Assembly: GCA_958450365.1 (NCBI GenBank)
Contig: CAUEEP010000930.1
Location: 62,001-126,000 of the forward strand
Length of the DNA stretch: 64,000 bases
Origin: Mesorhabditis belari
Taxonomy: Eukaryota; Nematoda; Chromadorea; Rhabditida; Rhabditidae
Reading direction: 5' to 3'
Shown here: in pieces, positions 23,301 to 34,399 of the stretch
Numbering within the stretch: position 1 is the first letter of the stretch
Layout: each line of letters opens with the position of its first letter
Made by a program: the position numbers and the translations under genes
Notes under the pieces: model-generated
What the model was told of the DNA's origin: nothing
Database searches by the model: none
The model's input: only the letters and a program-made list of their open reading frames with translations

Positions 23301-23850
23301 AATGGCAATGAAGCACTAAATGACAACGATATTTTATTTTTTTTTATCTGCTTTGAAGTTTTGTTCTAACGATGCTATGCCAAGCCTGGTCTGGCCTTAC
23401 AATCAGATTGGTTTTAGAGTCCAGATAGAACAACCCTAATCGGTTATAACCGATGATATCTCACTATATTTTCAAGGCTTTACCTCATAACCACAGTTGA
23501 AAGACCAAGAGCTGCGTCTCTACTCGTTGAAACTTCTCCAAGAGTGGGAACTTTATTCAACAACTCGTCTCTTTCCGCATTTTGCTCAATTTCCATCGCT
23601 TTCTTTGACTGCTCATCAATGATTTCCTGAAGCAATTGTTATTTGAATTCACTTTTCCCCTCAGCATTATCTCCTCTTTAAAATCTTTCCAATCCCTCTC
23701 GAAATCACTTCTTCAATCATCAACAATGTTTCCTGTCTCAATTCCTCATCATCACTCATCAAAGCCAAATCTTCAATGGTAGGCAAATCCTAAAATGAAT
23801 TCAATTTTTGTTTAAATAAGTACCGATAAATTCTTGTCCTGATCGCTCAT
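23300..23850 (-). pseudogene. 5' fragment of a GTPase-less stalk gene
   Basis: Exon 1 (23850-23824, MSDQDKNLS) and exon 2 (from 23790, DLPTIEDLALMSDDEELRQE) match the start of the unit at 27292-30704. Exon 2 lacks one base relative to that unit, causing a frameshift to a stop near 23675. Exon 3 (23628-23500, EIIDEQSKKAMEI...) is present; everything downstream is gone. Confidence 0.65.
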
Positions 23851-23959
23851 CTTGAAATATTTTTAACTAAAAACAGAATTGAAACTTTGAAATAAATACA
23901 AGAAAAATCGAATCGACCATCGTTTTCTCTGATCCACCAAAAATGAACTCAAAAATTTA

Positions 23960-26900
23960 TTAAAGATCATTTAATGGTTCCATTTCTTGGCCAGAGTCAG
24001 TTCTTTGATTCGATTGTGACCCTTGTTGATCACAGTTTATCGCTTGTGGATGCCCTCGATACGGTGGGGTCATTCCATAGAGGCTAGCTATAAAATGTTG
24101 ATTTACAAAGATTTTCTTATCAAATATTGGTTTACTGGCTTAGAGCTGTTTGCAGATTTTTGCAAACGCTTCAGCAATTGTGTCATTTCAAAACAAAAGC
24201 TGAGGGCAAGCTTATTTGGGTTTTTAATATGAAACAACAATGTTAGTTATTAAGTCATTTCCTGCAAACCCTTGCCTGTAGCATGTAGAAGCCTGTAGAA
24301 GATACTTGGAAGCTTCAGCAAAAAGGATCTTTTCCTCGAGTTGTTCCCATCTTCCAGCCTCCTCAATATCTCGGCTTTTCGTCGTTTCTCCTCATTTTCT
24401 CTTCGCTCCAGCTCTAAAATGATGATTTACAAAGATTTTCTTATCAAATATTGGTTTATTAGCTCAATTTTAGAACTGTTTTTAGATTTTTTTACCTTTG
24501 ATTTGACCCACAAACGTTTGATTTCAAATATGATGTGTCAAAAAGTGACTTACGGATTAATTCGCATTAAAACCAAAAAATTTTCTACAAAAAAGGCATC
24601 TGGTCTTTGCCAATAAAATGAGCGCAAAATATTCAAAATAATGGAAAATATTGATAATGATTGCATGTAAAAGACTGAATAAACCAGTTGTTCATTTTAA
24701 GCGACATTTCATACCCATCAACCCAATAACAATATTAGTTATTAAACTATTTCCTGCCTGAATTGCAGATGATATTTGGAAGCTTCGGGAAAGAGAATCT
24801 GTTCCTTGATCTGTTCCCCTCTTCCAGCTTCCTCCATATCTCGGCTTGTCGTTGTTTCTCCTCATTTTCTATTCGCTCCCGTTCTTCCCGTTCTCGCTTC
24901 TGAATTGAATTCTTGGAAATTATTTTACAAAACAAAAACCTTTTTCTTTTCGGCAAACCACTCTTTTATATCGCTCAGGAAAGTAATGTGGGTGCCGGGC
25001 GGAACGTTTAACGGAAGATTTTTGCGTACTCGTTCGTACTCATTCAGCGTGTCCCGCTCGCCGAAGCCATTTTTTGGCTGAACAGTGGAGTTCTTTCTCA
25101 AGATCCTTGTCATCTTTTTGAATATCAAATCTATTGTTAGGGCTTTAAACTAGCTCAGGCCAGGCTTAAGCTCTGCCAATGCCGGCTTGAACAAGTCCTC
25201 CGAACGTAGCAAAGTCAAGCCAGGCCAGGCCCGGAAGAATCGCTTTTATATCAATACTTTATTCATGTAAGCATGAAAAAGTGACAACGGAACATGTCTT
25301 TGAAATAAGCCTGATTAGAATGCAAACTGGTATAGGTTTACTGATTAGTTGTACCGGTAATTATCGACTCACCAGACAGTAAAAGAAAGAGATCCAGTTG
25401 TCGACGAGCACTTTCTCGAGCAGTCCAGACAATTCCCCATATTTGTCATACTTGCAAAGAGTCCTCGAGAAAAAGTCGCGTTTACTTTTCGAGCATTCGA
25501 TGAGTGCCGAGATTTTCGCAATGCTCAATGGGCCACACGCGAACATATTGTGAAACTCCTAAAGGTTCAAAAGTTTTGAACTAACTTGAGGAAAGTATGT
25601 TCTTCACTAGCATTTTCGACAGGCTTATTGACTTGTGGAAAATCCATGATGTACAGTAGTGGTCAAAAGATTGAACACATCCATCCGCCCGGACTTAAAA
25701 GGCTGTCATCTCGCAGCTAGTTAATGTTATTCAACTAACTAAAAACTTATTCTCTATCATTCTTTGCCTATTTTTTAATTCCTCTTAAATAAGACGTTCA
25801 TTTTGACTTTCGACTTTTTTATATGTATTTCTTGAAATAACCTACTTTTTGAGATGATCAAGAGTTTGAACACAAGAGCTACAAAGTTAGCCAATCTCAC
25901 ACAAACCTCAGTCAGCATCTCGTTGAACACATCTCCAACCTTTTGCGCACAAATTTTCTTCTCTTTCGGCTAAATTCGACTTTGACTATATGGTCAAAAT
26001 CTGATCAACTCACCTTCGATTTCCGTATTTGCAGTACTTTTCGTTTGAGCTTTTGCGCGTCCGTCCATTTCGGGTTCTCGGTACGACGAATGATCTCTCT
26101 CTAAAACAGCCAAGTTTTTAGGAAATGTGTTTAAAATTAAATGCAAAAACAGTCAATGATACAATAGACATTATTCATTTGAGCAAAACCTTTGTGAGTT
26201 TTTTCAAAAACATCCAATTATTGAGTTCTCAATGAACACAAACCTCGCATTGCCGAACATTGACCTGAATTCCATGGTGTTCCCGCATGTACAGGGCGCA
26301 CTCGGTGTGAAATTTGCGCACAAAGTACATCATGACTATCGAGTCGATTCGAGCCTCACACCACGCCGCATACTCCTGGTAGATCTCTTTATTCAAAAAC
26401 TATGTAAAATCTAGGAAAAATATGCTGAAATTCAATGATAGAGTAAGAAATCAAAGATCAATTTGCATATTAATGCGTTGCAAAGATGTAGAAGTACCGT
26501 CAAAGCGCTGACTTTAACAAACCTTCGTGAATCTACTAGAGTCTCATTGGCATAGGTTGTTTCCTTTTGGTCAGCTTCGAATCTTGGTCTTGTCTTTTCC
26601 ATTCCCGAATCATCCACTATATTCCTTTGATTGTTCAATTCAACTTCTTGCGAGGGTTTGCGTTGCGGTTTCCGGTTTGTGAGTGCCAGGGGAGAAATAG
26701 GTTTGTAACAAGGCGGTGGTCGATGATTCCAGAGTTCCAGAGAAGTTTCAGCACTTTCTTTTTCCTTTTTCTCTTTGAACCTATCTGGTGAGTTGGGACG
26801 TGGAAAGTTGATTGGCAATGAAGCACTAAATGACAACAATATTTTGGCTTTTTCGACCTGCTTTGAAGTTTTGTTCTAACGATGCAATCCCAAAGGCCTG

Positions 26901-27162
26901 GTCTTACAATCGTATTGGTTTTACAGACCCTAGAGCGCAGATAGAAGAACCCTAATCGGTTATAGCCGATAGTGTCTTACTATATTTCCTAGGCTTTCAT
27001 TTACCTCATAACCACAGTTGAAAGACCTCAACAATATTTCCTGTCTCAATTTTTCAATATCACTCATCAAAGCCAAGTCTTCAATGGTAGGCAAAACCTA
27101 AAATGAATTCAATTTTTGTTTAAATAGTCATTTACCGATAAATTCTTGTCCTGATCGTTCAT
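23960..27162 (-). pseudogene. Rearranged GTPase-less stalk gene (tandem unit)
   Basis: Second unit of the array. Exon 1 (27162-27136, MNDQDKNLS) and the start of exon 2 are present, but a deletion joins exon 2 to the end of exon 3 near 27028. A proline-rich exon with NHRPPPCYKPISPLALTN lies at about 26795-26524. The next exon lacks its front part near 26385. Later exons follow the array order: 26102-26010, 25972-25910, 25557-25372, about 25128-24950, 24903-24780, and an extra diverged copy of the charged helix exon at about 24418-24310. The last exon ends ...QEMEPLNDL at 23960 with AATAAA overlapping the stop. Transcription is possible, but the order of losses suggests a pseudogene or strongly altered protein. 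Confidence 0.55.
25654..25878. mobile_element. Solo arm of a Tc1-like element
   Basis: CAGTAGTGGTCAAAAGATTG at 25654, preceded by TA, through GATCAAGAGTTTGAACAC near 25878. It is highly similar to one inverted arm of the degenerate Tc1 element at 28466-29358. It sits in the corresponding intron of the tandem unit, with no transposase. Confidence 0.65.
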
Positions 27163-27291
27163 CTTGAAATATTTTTAACTAGAAGCAGAATTAAAACTTG
27201 GAAATAAATGCAAGAGAAATCAAATCAAATCGATGAAATCGAATCGAACTCTCATCCAAAACAATAAACTCAAAAATTTATTGAAGATTGC

Positions 27292-30200
27292 TTAATGGTG
27301 AAAATCCTGCATTTGCCCGACTCGATTTCCGAGTTTCTCCATTCCAGAGTCAATTCTTTGATTCGATCGTGACCCAGATTGGTGATAGGTTATCGCTTGT
27401 GGATGCTCCTGATACAGTGAGGTCGGTCCAAATAAAATAGCTATAAAATGATTATTTACAAATATTTTCTTATCAAATATTGGTATCCTGGCTTAGAACT
27501 GTTTGCAGATTTTTGCAAAAGCTTCAGCAATTGTGTCATTTAAAAACAAAAGCTGAGGGCAAGCTTATTTGATTTTTTTTATATAAAACAACAATGTTAG
27601 TTATTAAGTCATTTGCTGCAAACCCTTGACTAAATTGTGGGAGATATTTGGCAGCTCCAGGAAAGAGAATATTTTCCTCGAGTTGTTCCCATCTTCCAGC
27701 CGCCTCAATATCTCGGCTTGTCGTGGTTTCTCCTTCTTTTCTCTTCGCTCCCGTTCTTCCCGTTCTCGCTTCTGAATTGAATTCTTGAAAACTATTTTAC
27801 AAGACAAAAAACATTTTTCTTTTCGGCAAACCACTCTTTTATATCGCTCAGTAAAATGATGTGGGTGCCGGGCGGTACGTTTAACGGAAGATCTCTGCGT
27901 ACTCGTTCGTACTCGTTCAGCGTGTCGCTCTCGCCGAAGCCATTGTGTGGCTGAACAGTGGATTTCTTTGTCAAGCTCCTTGTCATATTTTTGAATATAA
28001 AATTTATCATTAGGGCTGTAAACTAGGCCAGACCAGGTTTAAGCTAGGCCAATGCCGGCCTCAACGAGTCCTCAGAACGTAGCAAAGTCAAGCCAGGCCA
28101 GGCCCGGAAAAATCTCCTTTGAAATAATTCTGGCTAGAATCCAGACTGGTATGGGTTTATTGATTAGTTGTACTGGTAATTATCGACTCACCAGACAGTA
28201 AAAGAAAAAGATCCAGTTGTCGACGAGCTTTTTGTCAAGCAGCTTAGGCAATTCCCCATATTTGTCATACTTGCAAAGAATCCTCGAGAAAAAGTCGCGT
28301 TTACTTTTAGAGTATTCGATGAGTGCCGGGATTTTCGCAATGCTCAATGGGTCACACGCAAGCACATTGTTAAACTCCTAAAGGTGCAAAAGTTTTGAAC
28401 TAACTTCAGGAAAACATTTTATAGCATTTTCGACTGGCTTATTGACTTGTGGCAAATCCATGATGTAGTGGTCAAAAGCTTGAACACATCCATCCGCGCG
28501 AACTTAAAAGGCTGTCATCTCCGCCCTAGTTAATGTTAATCAACTAATTAAAAACTTATTCTGTGTCATTTTTTTGCCTTTTCAACTCATTTTAGTTTAT
28601 ACGTTCATGTTGTCTTTTCACTTTTTTTATATGCATTTCTTGCAATAAACTTCTTTTTGAGATGATCAAAAGTTTGAACAGGCTTATAAAAAAACAAAAT
28701 TTATTGCCTTAAAAATAATTAGTCTCAATATTTAGTTGCTAGTCCTTTAGCAGCGATTACCGGCTGACATTCACCGGCATCAATTCGATTAAACCCGCCA
28801 ACGTGCTGTTAGAAAACATTGGAATGAAATCTGTACCGTATTGCCTATTCGTCATGGACTCCCTCCATCAGCTCTGATATTTTGTGCATGTTTTTCAGCG
28901 AATGTTTTTCGAATTTCAGCGAATGTTTTTTTCATGTTTTTTCGGCAATCCAATACCTCCAAAGATGTTTAAGTGGATTCAAGTCTGGGCTTTGACCTTC
29001 CACTTCAATATTTTGATCCCTTTTTCTTCTAACCATTTCTGAACGACTCAAGAAGTGTGTTTTGGGTCATAATCTTGCATGAAAATCCAGGCATCCTCCA
29101 AATTGTTGCAAGCATGTCAAAGTTGATTTGAGTTTGAAATGCCTCGACTTTCTACATGTTAAACTTGCTTTCATCGCTCCACAAAAAAAAGAAATACATA
29201 TAAAAAAGTCAAAATGAACGTATAACCTAAAATGGGTTGAAAAGGCAAAACAAAATGACATAGAATAAGTTTTTAGTTAGTTGAATAACATTAACTAGCG
29301 CAGAGATGACAGCCTTTTCAGTTCGCGGGTAGATGTGTTCAAGCTTTTGATCACTACTCTAAATGTTACAAAGCTAGCGAATCTCACACAAACCTCAACC
29401 AACAACTCGGTGAACACATCTCCGACCCTTTGCGCACAAATTTTCTTTTTTGTCGACTAAATTCGGCTTTTACTATATGGTCAAAATCTGATCAACTTAC
29501 ATTTGATTTCCGTCTTTGCAGTACTTTGCGCTTGAGCTTTTGCGCGTCCGTCCATTTTGGGTCCTCCGTACGACGAATGAGCTCAGTCTAAAGTTAAAAT
29601 AACCCAATTTTCTGAAATGGATTCACAACCAATCCAAAAATATTTAAAGTTATAATCGAAAATATTCATTTGAGCCAAAGTTCAACAGTTTGGAGTTTTT
29701 TCAAAAACATTCAATCATTGAGTGCTCAATAAACACAAACCTCGTATCCCCGAATATTGACCTCAATTCCATGGTGTTCCCGCATGTACAGGGCGCACTC
29801 GGTGTGAAATTTGTGCACAAAGTACATCATGACTTTGGAGTCGATTCGGGCCTCACACCATGCCGCATACTCCTGGTAGATCTCTTCGAAATGTCTCTGC
29901 TTTTCCTTTTTGTCATCGATTTGCTGAAACTTGACTTTTCTTTGTACAAAATTGGCTCAACCTCTAGAATTGTTTTCAAAACGCCGAACTTGATGTCCAT
30001 CTCGTGGACAGCGTCCTCTTCTAGCGGTTTTGAGACATATTGGTCGATCTCTGTGTCGGAGATTTCATCTGAAGTATGTTTATGACAATATTAGCTGTAA
30101 ATTAAACCGTATTCTGGTGAGTCAAGGCGTAGAATGTTGGTTGGCAATGAAGCACTAAATGACAACGATGTTTTGGCTTTTTTGACCTGCTTTGAAGTTT

Positions 30201-30704
30201 TGTTCTAACGATACTATACCAAAGCTGGCCTGGTCTTAAAATTAGATTGGTTTTACAGACCTTAGAGTCCAGATAGAAGAGCCCTAATTGGTTATAGCCA
30301 ATGATATCTCACTATATTTTCAACGCTTTACCTCATAACCACAGTTGAAGGACCAAGAGATGCGTCTCTACTCGTTGAAACTTCTCCAAGAGTTGGAACT
30401 TTATTCAACAACTCGTCTCTTTCCGCATTTTGATCAATTTCCATCGCTTTCTTTGACTGACCATCAATGATTTCCTGAAGCAATCTTTATTTGAATCCAC
30501 TTTTCCCCTCACCATTGTCTCCTCTTTCAAATCTTTCCAATTTCCTCTCGAAACCACTTCTTCAATCATCAACAATGTTTCCTGTCCCAATTTCTCAACA
30601 TCACTCATCAAAGCCAAGTCTTCAATGGTAGGCAAAACCTAAAATGAATTCAATTTTTGTTTAAATAAGTCATTTACCGGTAAATTCTTGTCCTGATCGC
30701 TCAT
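27292..30704 (-). CDS. GTPase-less stalk-like coiled-coil protein (best unit of tandem array)
   Basis: Twelve-exon model, about 472 aa: 30704-30678, 30638-30513, 30474-30332, 30154-30108, 30068-29962, 29923-29741, 29587-29501, 29457-29395, 28377-28192, about 27965-27813, 27771-27624 and 27440-27292. It starts MSDQDKNLP and ends GQMQDFHH, with AATAAA about 15 bases beyond the stop. Most phases are consistent; the start of the tenth exon is uncertain. The protein is mostly charged helix (KREREERERREKKEK). No GTP-binding motif is present. Exons 5-10 resemble consecutive stalk exons of the gene at 55009-63405: HEMDIKFGVLKTILE versus ETEFFVKLGVFRSLLK, and ALIEYSKSKRDFFSRIL versus ALIDETKVIQEELLNL, with similar sizes. 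It thus looks like a paralog of the GTPase C-terminus. Function unknown. Confidence 0.6.
28466..29358 (-). mobile_element. Degenerate Tc1-like element in intron
   Basis: Inverted arms of about 200 bp (TAGTGGTCAAAAGCTTGAAC at 28466; the reverse ends near 29358). The minus strand between them retains AWIFMQDYDPKHTS and VVQKWLEEKGIKIL, the Tc1 region around the second catalytic Asp, followed by stops and frameshifts. It lies in an intron of the complete stalk-like unit. Confidence 0.8.
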
Positions 30705-30833
30705 CTTGAAATATTTTTAACTAAAAGCAGCATTAAAACTTTGAAATAAATACAAGAAAAATAAAATAAAATCGATGAAATCGAATCGAAATCTCATCCA
30801 AAACAATAAACTCAAAAATTTATTAAAGATTGC

Positions 30834-30991
30834 TTAATGGTGAAAATCCTGCATTTGCCCGGCTCGATTTCCGAATTTCCCTATTTCTTGGCCAGAGTCA
30901 GTTCTTTGATTCGATCGTGACCCTGGTTGGTGATGATAGGTTATCGCTTGTGGACGCTCTTGATACAGTGAAGTCGTTCCATATGAGGTAA
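30834..30991 (-). pseudogene. Last exon of a further tandem stalk-like unit
   Basis: TSYGTTSLYQERPQAITYHH, then a Gln/Ser-rich tail to GQMQDFHH and stop, is nearly the same as the last exon at 27440-27292, including the downstream AATAAA. No matching upstream exons were found before the transposon debris starting at about 31180, so this is the broken end of the array. Confidence 0.65.
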
Positions 30992-30999
30992 CTATAAAA

Positions 31000-31390
31000 T
31001 GATGATTTACAGAGATTTTCTTATCAAACATTGGTTTATTGGTTAAATTTTAGGACTGTTTTTAGATTTTTTTACTGGCTAAAGTCTAGAACTTTAACAA
31101 TTGTATTATTTCAAAACAGAAAGCTAAGGGCAATCTTATTTGGTGTTTAAATAATGGTTTGATTGGTATGAAATCTCACTATTTTTCCGATTCTTGAAAC
31201 TCGTAAACAAATAAAGTCAAGAACACTTTTCTAAAAACAATGAAACCGGGTTTGCTCAATTTTTGTTATTTCGAAATTTTGTCAACTTTTGCCTATTGGA
31301 AATCTGCCACTTGGACATCTGTGACACGTTATATTGTACGAATTTCTACAAGAACATAATGACCTCTAGTGTTCAGCTAATATTAAAAAT
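31000..31390. other. Intergenic, no gene recognised
   Basis: AT-rich spacer between the last stalk-like exon and transposon remnants. The first part repeats the intron sequence of the array. Confidence 0.45.
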
Positions 31391-31394
31391 GTGA

Positions 31395-31500
31395 AAGAAG
31401 AAGCTCCATGTGCAAACTGGTTTGAGCATCGTCGAAAATTTGCATAAACTTGGGCTTAAATCAAAATTAGAGACTGGGATTCGACATGACTTAACAGAGG
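31395..31500 (+). pseudogene. Mariner HTH fragment
   Basis: The frame reads SIVENLHKLGLKSKLETGIR then HDLTE. This matches the mariner pattern seen at about 40620-40690 in this window (LHTLGFKSKLGAWVPHDLT). Only this small piece remains. Confidence 0.65.
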
Positions 31501-32530
31501 GGCCTAGAAGTAGAAAGGCCCGCGGTTTATCCCGTCCGATCTGCCAAGTCAAGCAACGTCGGCGCGGGATAGTCGTGGGTTCCCCAGCCCGGCCATTGGA
31601 GTATCATCGGCTACGACAACTACACTTCTGCCTCAGTACCCCGCACGGCCTCTCTGCTCTCTTCCGGCATCGAGGGATCAAGCAAAGGCCGAGAGGCGAT
31701 CCAACCTCGGGACATCAGGATGCCATATGGACAACGGACCAAGGAACGGAACTCAACGACAAAGCCCAAGCCTCCGACTCTGCACTTTCAACGCCAGGAC
31801 AGCCGCCTCGCAAGCCGATAAGACTACACTCCATGAGATCATCTCTCCACGACTCGCAGTCCTCCACCTCAAGCCACCGAGAAACGCGACATCACCGTCT
31901 ACAGCTGCTACGCCCCAACCTCCGCAGCCGAGGAAGACGAACGAGAAGCCTTCTACGAAGACCTCGAAGCAACACTCAGGAAAGACAGCAGCTTCTACAA
32001 GTTCGTGCTCGGAGACTTCAACGCGGTCATCGGGAACAGCGGCACCGGCGGAGTCGGAAAGTTCGGACTCGGCACATGCAACGGCGACCGTCTAGAAGAG
32101 CTACTATGGTCAGCAAAACTCACTCACGGAAACTCTCAGTTCTCGGGAGACCACACTACGACCACACCACACACACACAACGAAGACTACGACACCATGG
32201 TCAAGAACCTCAAGGAATTCGAGAAGAAGTGCAGTGTGCCACAGACCAAAAATCAGAGGATCTCAGGCGCGACCAAGGAGCTGCTCAAGATGAAGATCCA
32301 CATCAAGAACAACACCAACTCCACAGAGCTGGACAGAAGAAATACTGACAGTCCTCCCAGCCAAAATCAGAGCAGCCATCGCCACCATCAAGACTGGAAC
32401 AACACCAGGGCTAGACAACATCAAGATAAATCTACTCAAGGCTGAAGGAGGAGACATACACAAGCTGTTGGCCGAACGCTTCACCACCTACCTCCACAAC
32501 CAGAGGATGCCTGACCACTGGCGAGAAGCA
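31500..32530 (+). mobile_element. Non-LTR retrotransposon remnant (endonuclease plus RT piece)
   Basis: GC-rich compared with its surroundings. Frames contain LCTFNARTAASQADKTTLHE (start of an AP-type endonuclease), DITVYSCYAPTSAAEEDERE, VLGDFNAVIG with the catalytic GDFN motif, and LTHGNSQF. The sequence then jumps to an RT N-terminal region: AAIATIKTGTTPGLDNIK and LAERFTTYLHNQRMPDHW. This matches RTE-like elements common in nematodes, with a large internal deletion and frameshifts. Confidence 0.8.
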
Positions 32531-32815
32531 AGCTAGCCTGGCCTATCCTAGCCTGGCCTATCCTAACCTGGCTTATCCTATCCTCGTCCATTGAATTGCT
32601 TTGAGTCCTAACTAGGTTTGGTCTAACCTAAGCCTAAGCCTAAGCCAAGGCATGATCCGACTTTGGTCTGGCCTTAGCCTGCCTCTAACCTGGGCTAGTC
32701 CTAACATGGCTGACTATTAGTATCATGAGCCTGGTTAGTCTAATCTTGATCCTGACTTCTTCTAATCCCTAGCTTACAATCAGTACCAAGAGTTTGGCTT
32801 GGCCTGGTCAAATGC
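32530..32815. repeat. GCCTAA/CTGGCCTA low-complexity island
   Basis: Runs of CCTGGCCTATCCTAGCC and GCCTAAGCCTAAGCCTAAGCC. The region closely matches 61490-61750 and forms the left end of a segmental duplication. Confidence 0.65.
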
Positions 32816-32819
32816 ATAC

Positions 32820-34257
32820 CTGAATATCCGAGAACAACAGACTGAAACAAGCAATCCACGAGGAGATATTCCTCTCCGTTTGTAGATCAAATGTCCCTTG
32901 AGTATCCAAAAAGAAAACCACATGTTTTCCCTGAAATCTATGTAATTTTAATCGTCACAATTTCTCTCTTATCCATTTCCTTGGCTCAGAAATCATTTCA
33001 ACGCCAGAATTTTCATTTCTGAACGAATTTCTTGGTACACTCTTATCACTCCTTGACGTTCACTCATCATTGAAAAGTGGTAAACAAAGAAAGCTTGCCT
33101 TTTATTTGAAAGTTTACAGAGTCGAAAGTTCAAAGGTTCTGCAAGAGCGCAATCCACAAATCAATAAACCCACAATTTGAACTTTGATTTATCTACCTTA
33201 CTCTAAATCTAAGTCTCACTCACATCTTCAGAAATCATCGATTGAGTGAAAACGAGAATCCCCACCGTGCACCGCTCATACCCGGTCTTGAAGGCTCCTC
33301 TGAAAGTCAAAGTCTTGAAAGTCAAAAATGGCTCTTAACTGGTATTTGTGTGACTCTTACGCTGCTCACTTTGTATTGAAAATCAATTTGCATTTAAGAA
33401 TGAGTGGCGTAAGAGTCATAAGTATGCTATGGCGAACCTGTGACTCTTAGGTCGCTCATTTGTGATCACTTAACTGATTTAGCAAACTATTACCACTACA
33501 TCCTTACGAGTTAGACTCATTTATTCTTTGCGATAAGGTCATAAAATTAAATGAAAATAGCTTCTTTTGAACGGAAATTATGCAGAGCAAAGTGGGGAAG
33601 TTTAAATGCAGATTTTCTGAGAAAAGTGGAAAACTTTAAATGCAAATTACACTGGGCAAAGTGGAGAAGTTTAAATGCTAATCATACTGAACAAAGTCGG
33701 CTAATTTAAATGCTAATTATGCTAAGCAAAGTGGCGCAGCAGTCACAAGAACCTCTTAACTTGTAGATTGTATCCAGCTAGAAAATTACCGTAATCTTAT
33801 CTCTAGTTTACCCAATCTCTCTACTTTTATTCTGATTCTGCAATGGTTCACAAAGGATATCAAAAGTAGATGGATTGAATAAACGAAAGACCAGGTTACA
33901 GTAGTTGAGTAAAATCGATACATTTTTAGGAAATCAAGGTCAATTCTGTGAATTGCACTCTAAAGGCTGACCTGACTGTGTTTCCTTGTCGCCCACCAGT
34001 CAAAATTGACATCAGAAAGCTTTTGCCAGATCGCGATGGTCCCATTACACTGACCAGAGTGATCTGAAGCAAGTTGACCTTAGAGTTATAACTAGGAATG
34101 TTGCAACTGTGCCTTAGAACTAGAAGAAGCTAATCGGAAGTCGAAGCCTGGGTTCTGGTGGTAGCCAGAGCCGGAGGAACCTTGCGTCTACAGTTACAGG
34201 CTACTCAATGCGATTGCTTTTGAAAGTCACCAAGGGCTTCAGCTCGTTTTCTTCCAT
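32820..34257 (-). pseudogene. Duplicated 5' part of GBP-like GTPase, broken
   Basis: A near copy of the first four exons of the gene at 55009-63405, within a duplicated block of about 1.8 kb (32580-34400 versus 61490-63620). Exon 1 (from ATG at 34257, MEENELKPLVTFKSNRIE) hits a stop where the paralog continues FNESIARE, because part of the exon was lost. Exon 2 keeps GPSRSGKSFLMS, exon 3 keeps TGYERCTVGILVF, and exon 4 keeps FFLDTQGTFDLQTER. The remaining exons are absent. The intron sequence is conserved, so the duplication is fairly recent. Confidence 0.8.
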
Positions 34258-34399
34258 CTAGAAATCGAATTTTATTCGATTCAACATCCAATAACTTGAT
34301 TGATCAAAGTGGAAACTATTTAAAGTCTTTCGGTGCTCATTTTCTGGCATCTTTCACATTGATTTCTGGAATTTATCTTATTTTTGAGTTTAACATCTT

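Noticed and set aside
26567..26791. Plus-strand hydrophobic ORF that could suggest a membrane protein
   Set aside because: Antisense to the proline-rich exon of the tandem stalk unit, which is conserved in two copies on the minus strand.
31410..32348. 312-aa plus-strand ORF, the longest in the window
   Set aside because: Its first part is a mariner scrap. The rest is the wrong frame over a LINE; the endonuclease motifs lie in the other two frames.
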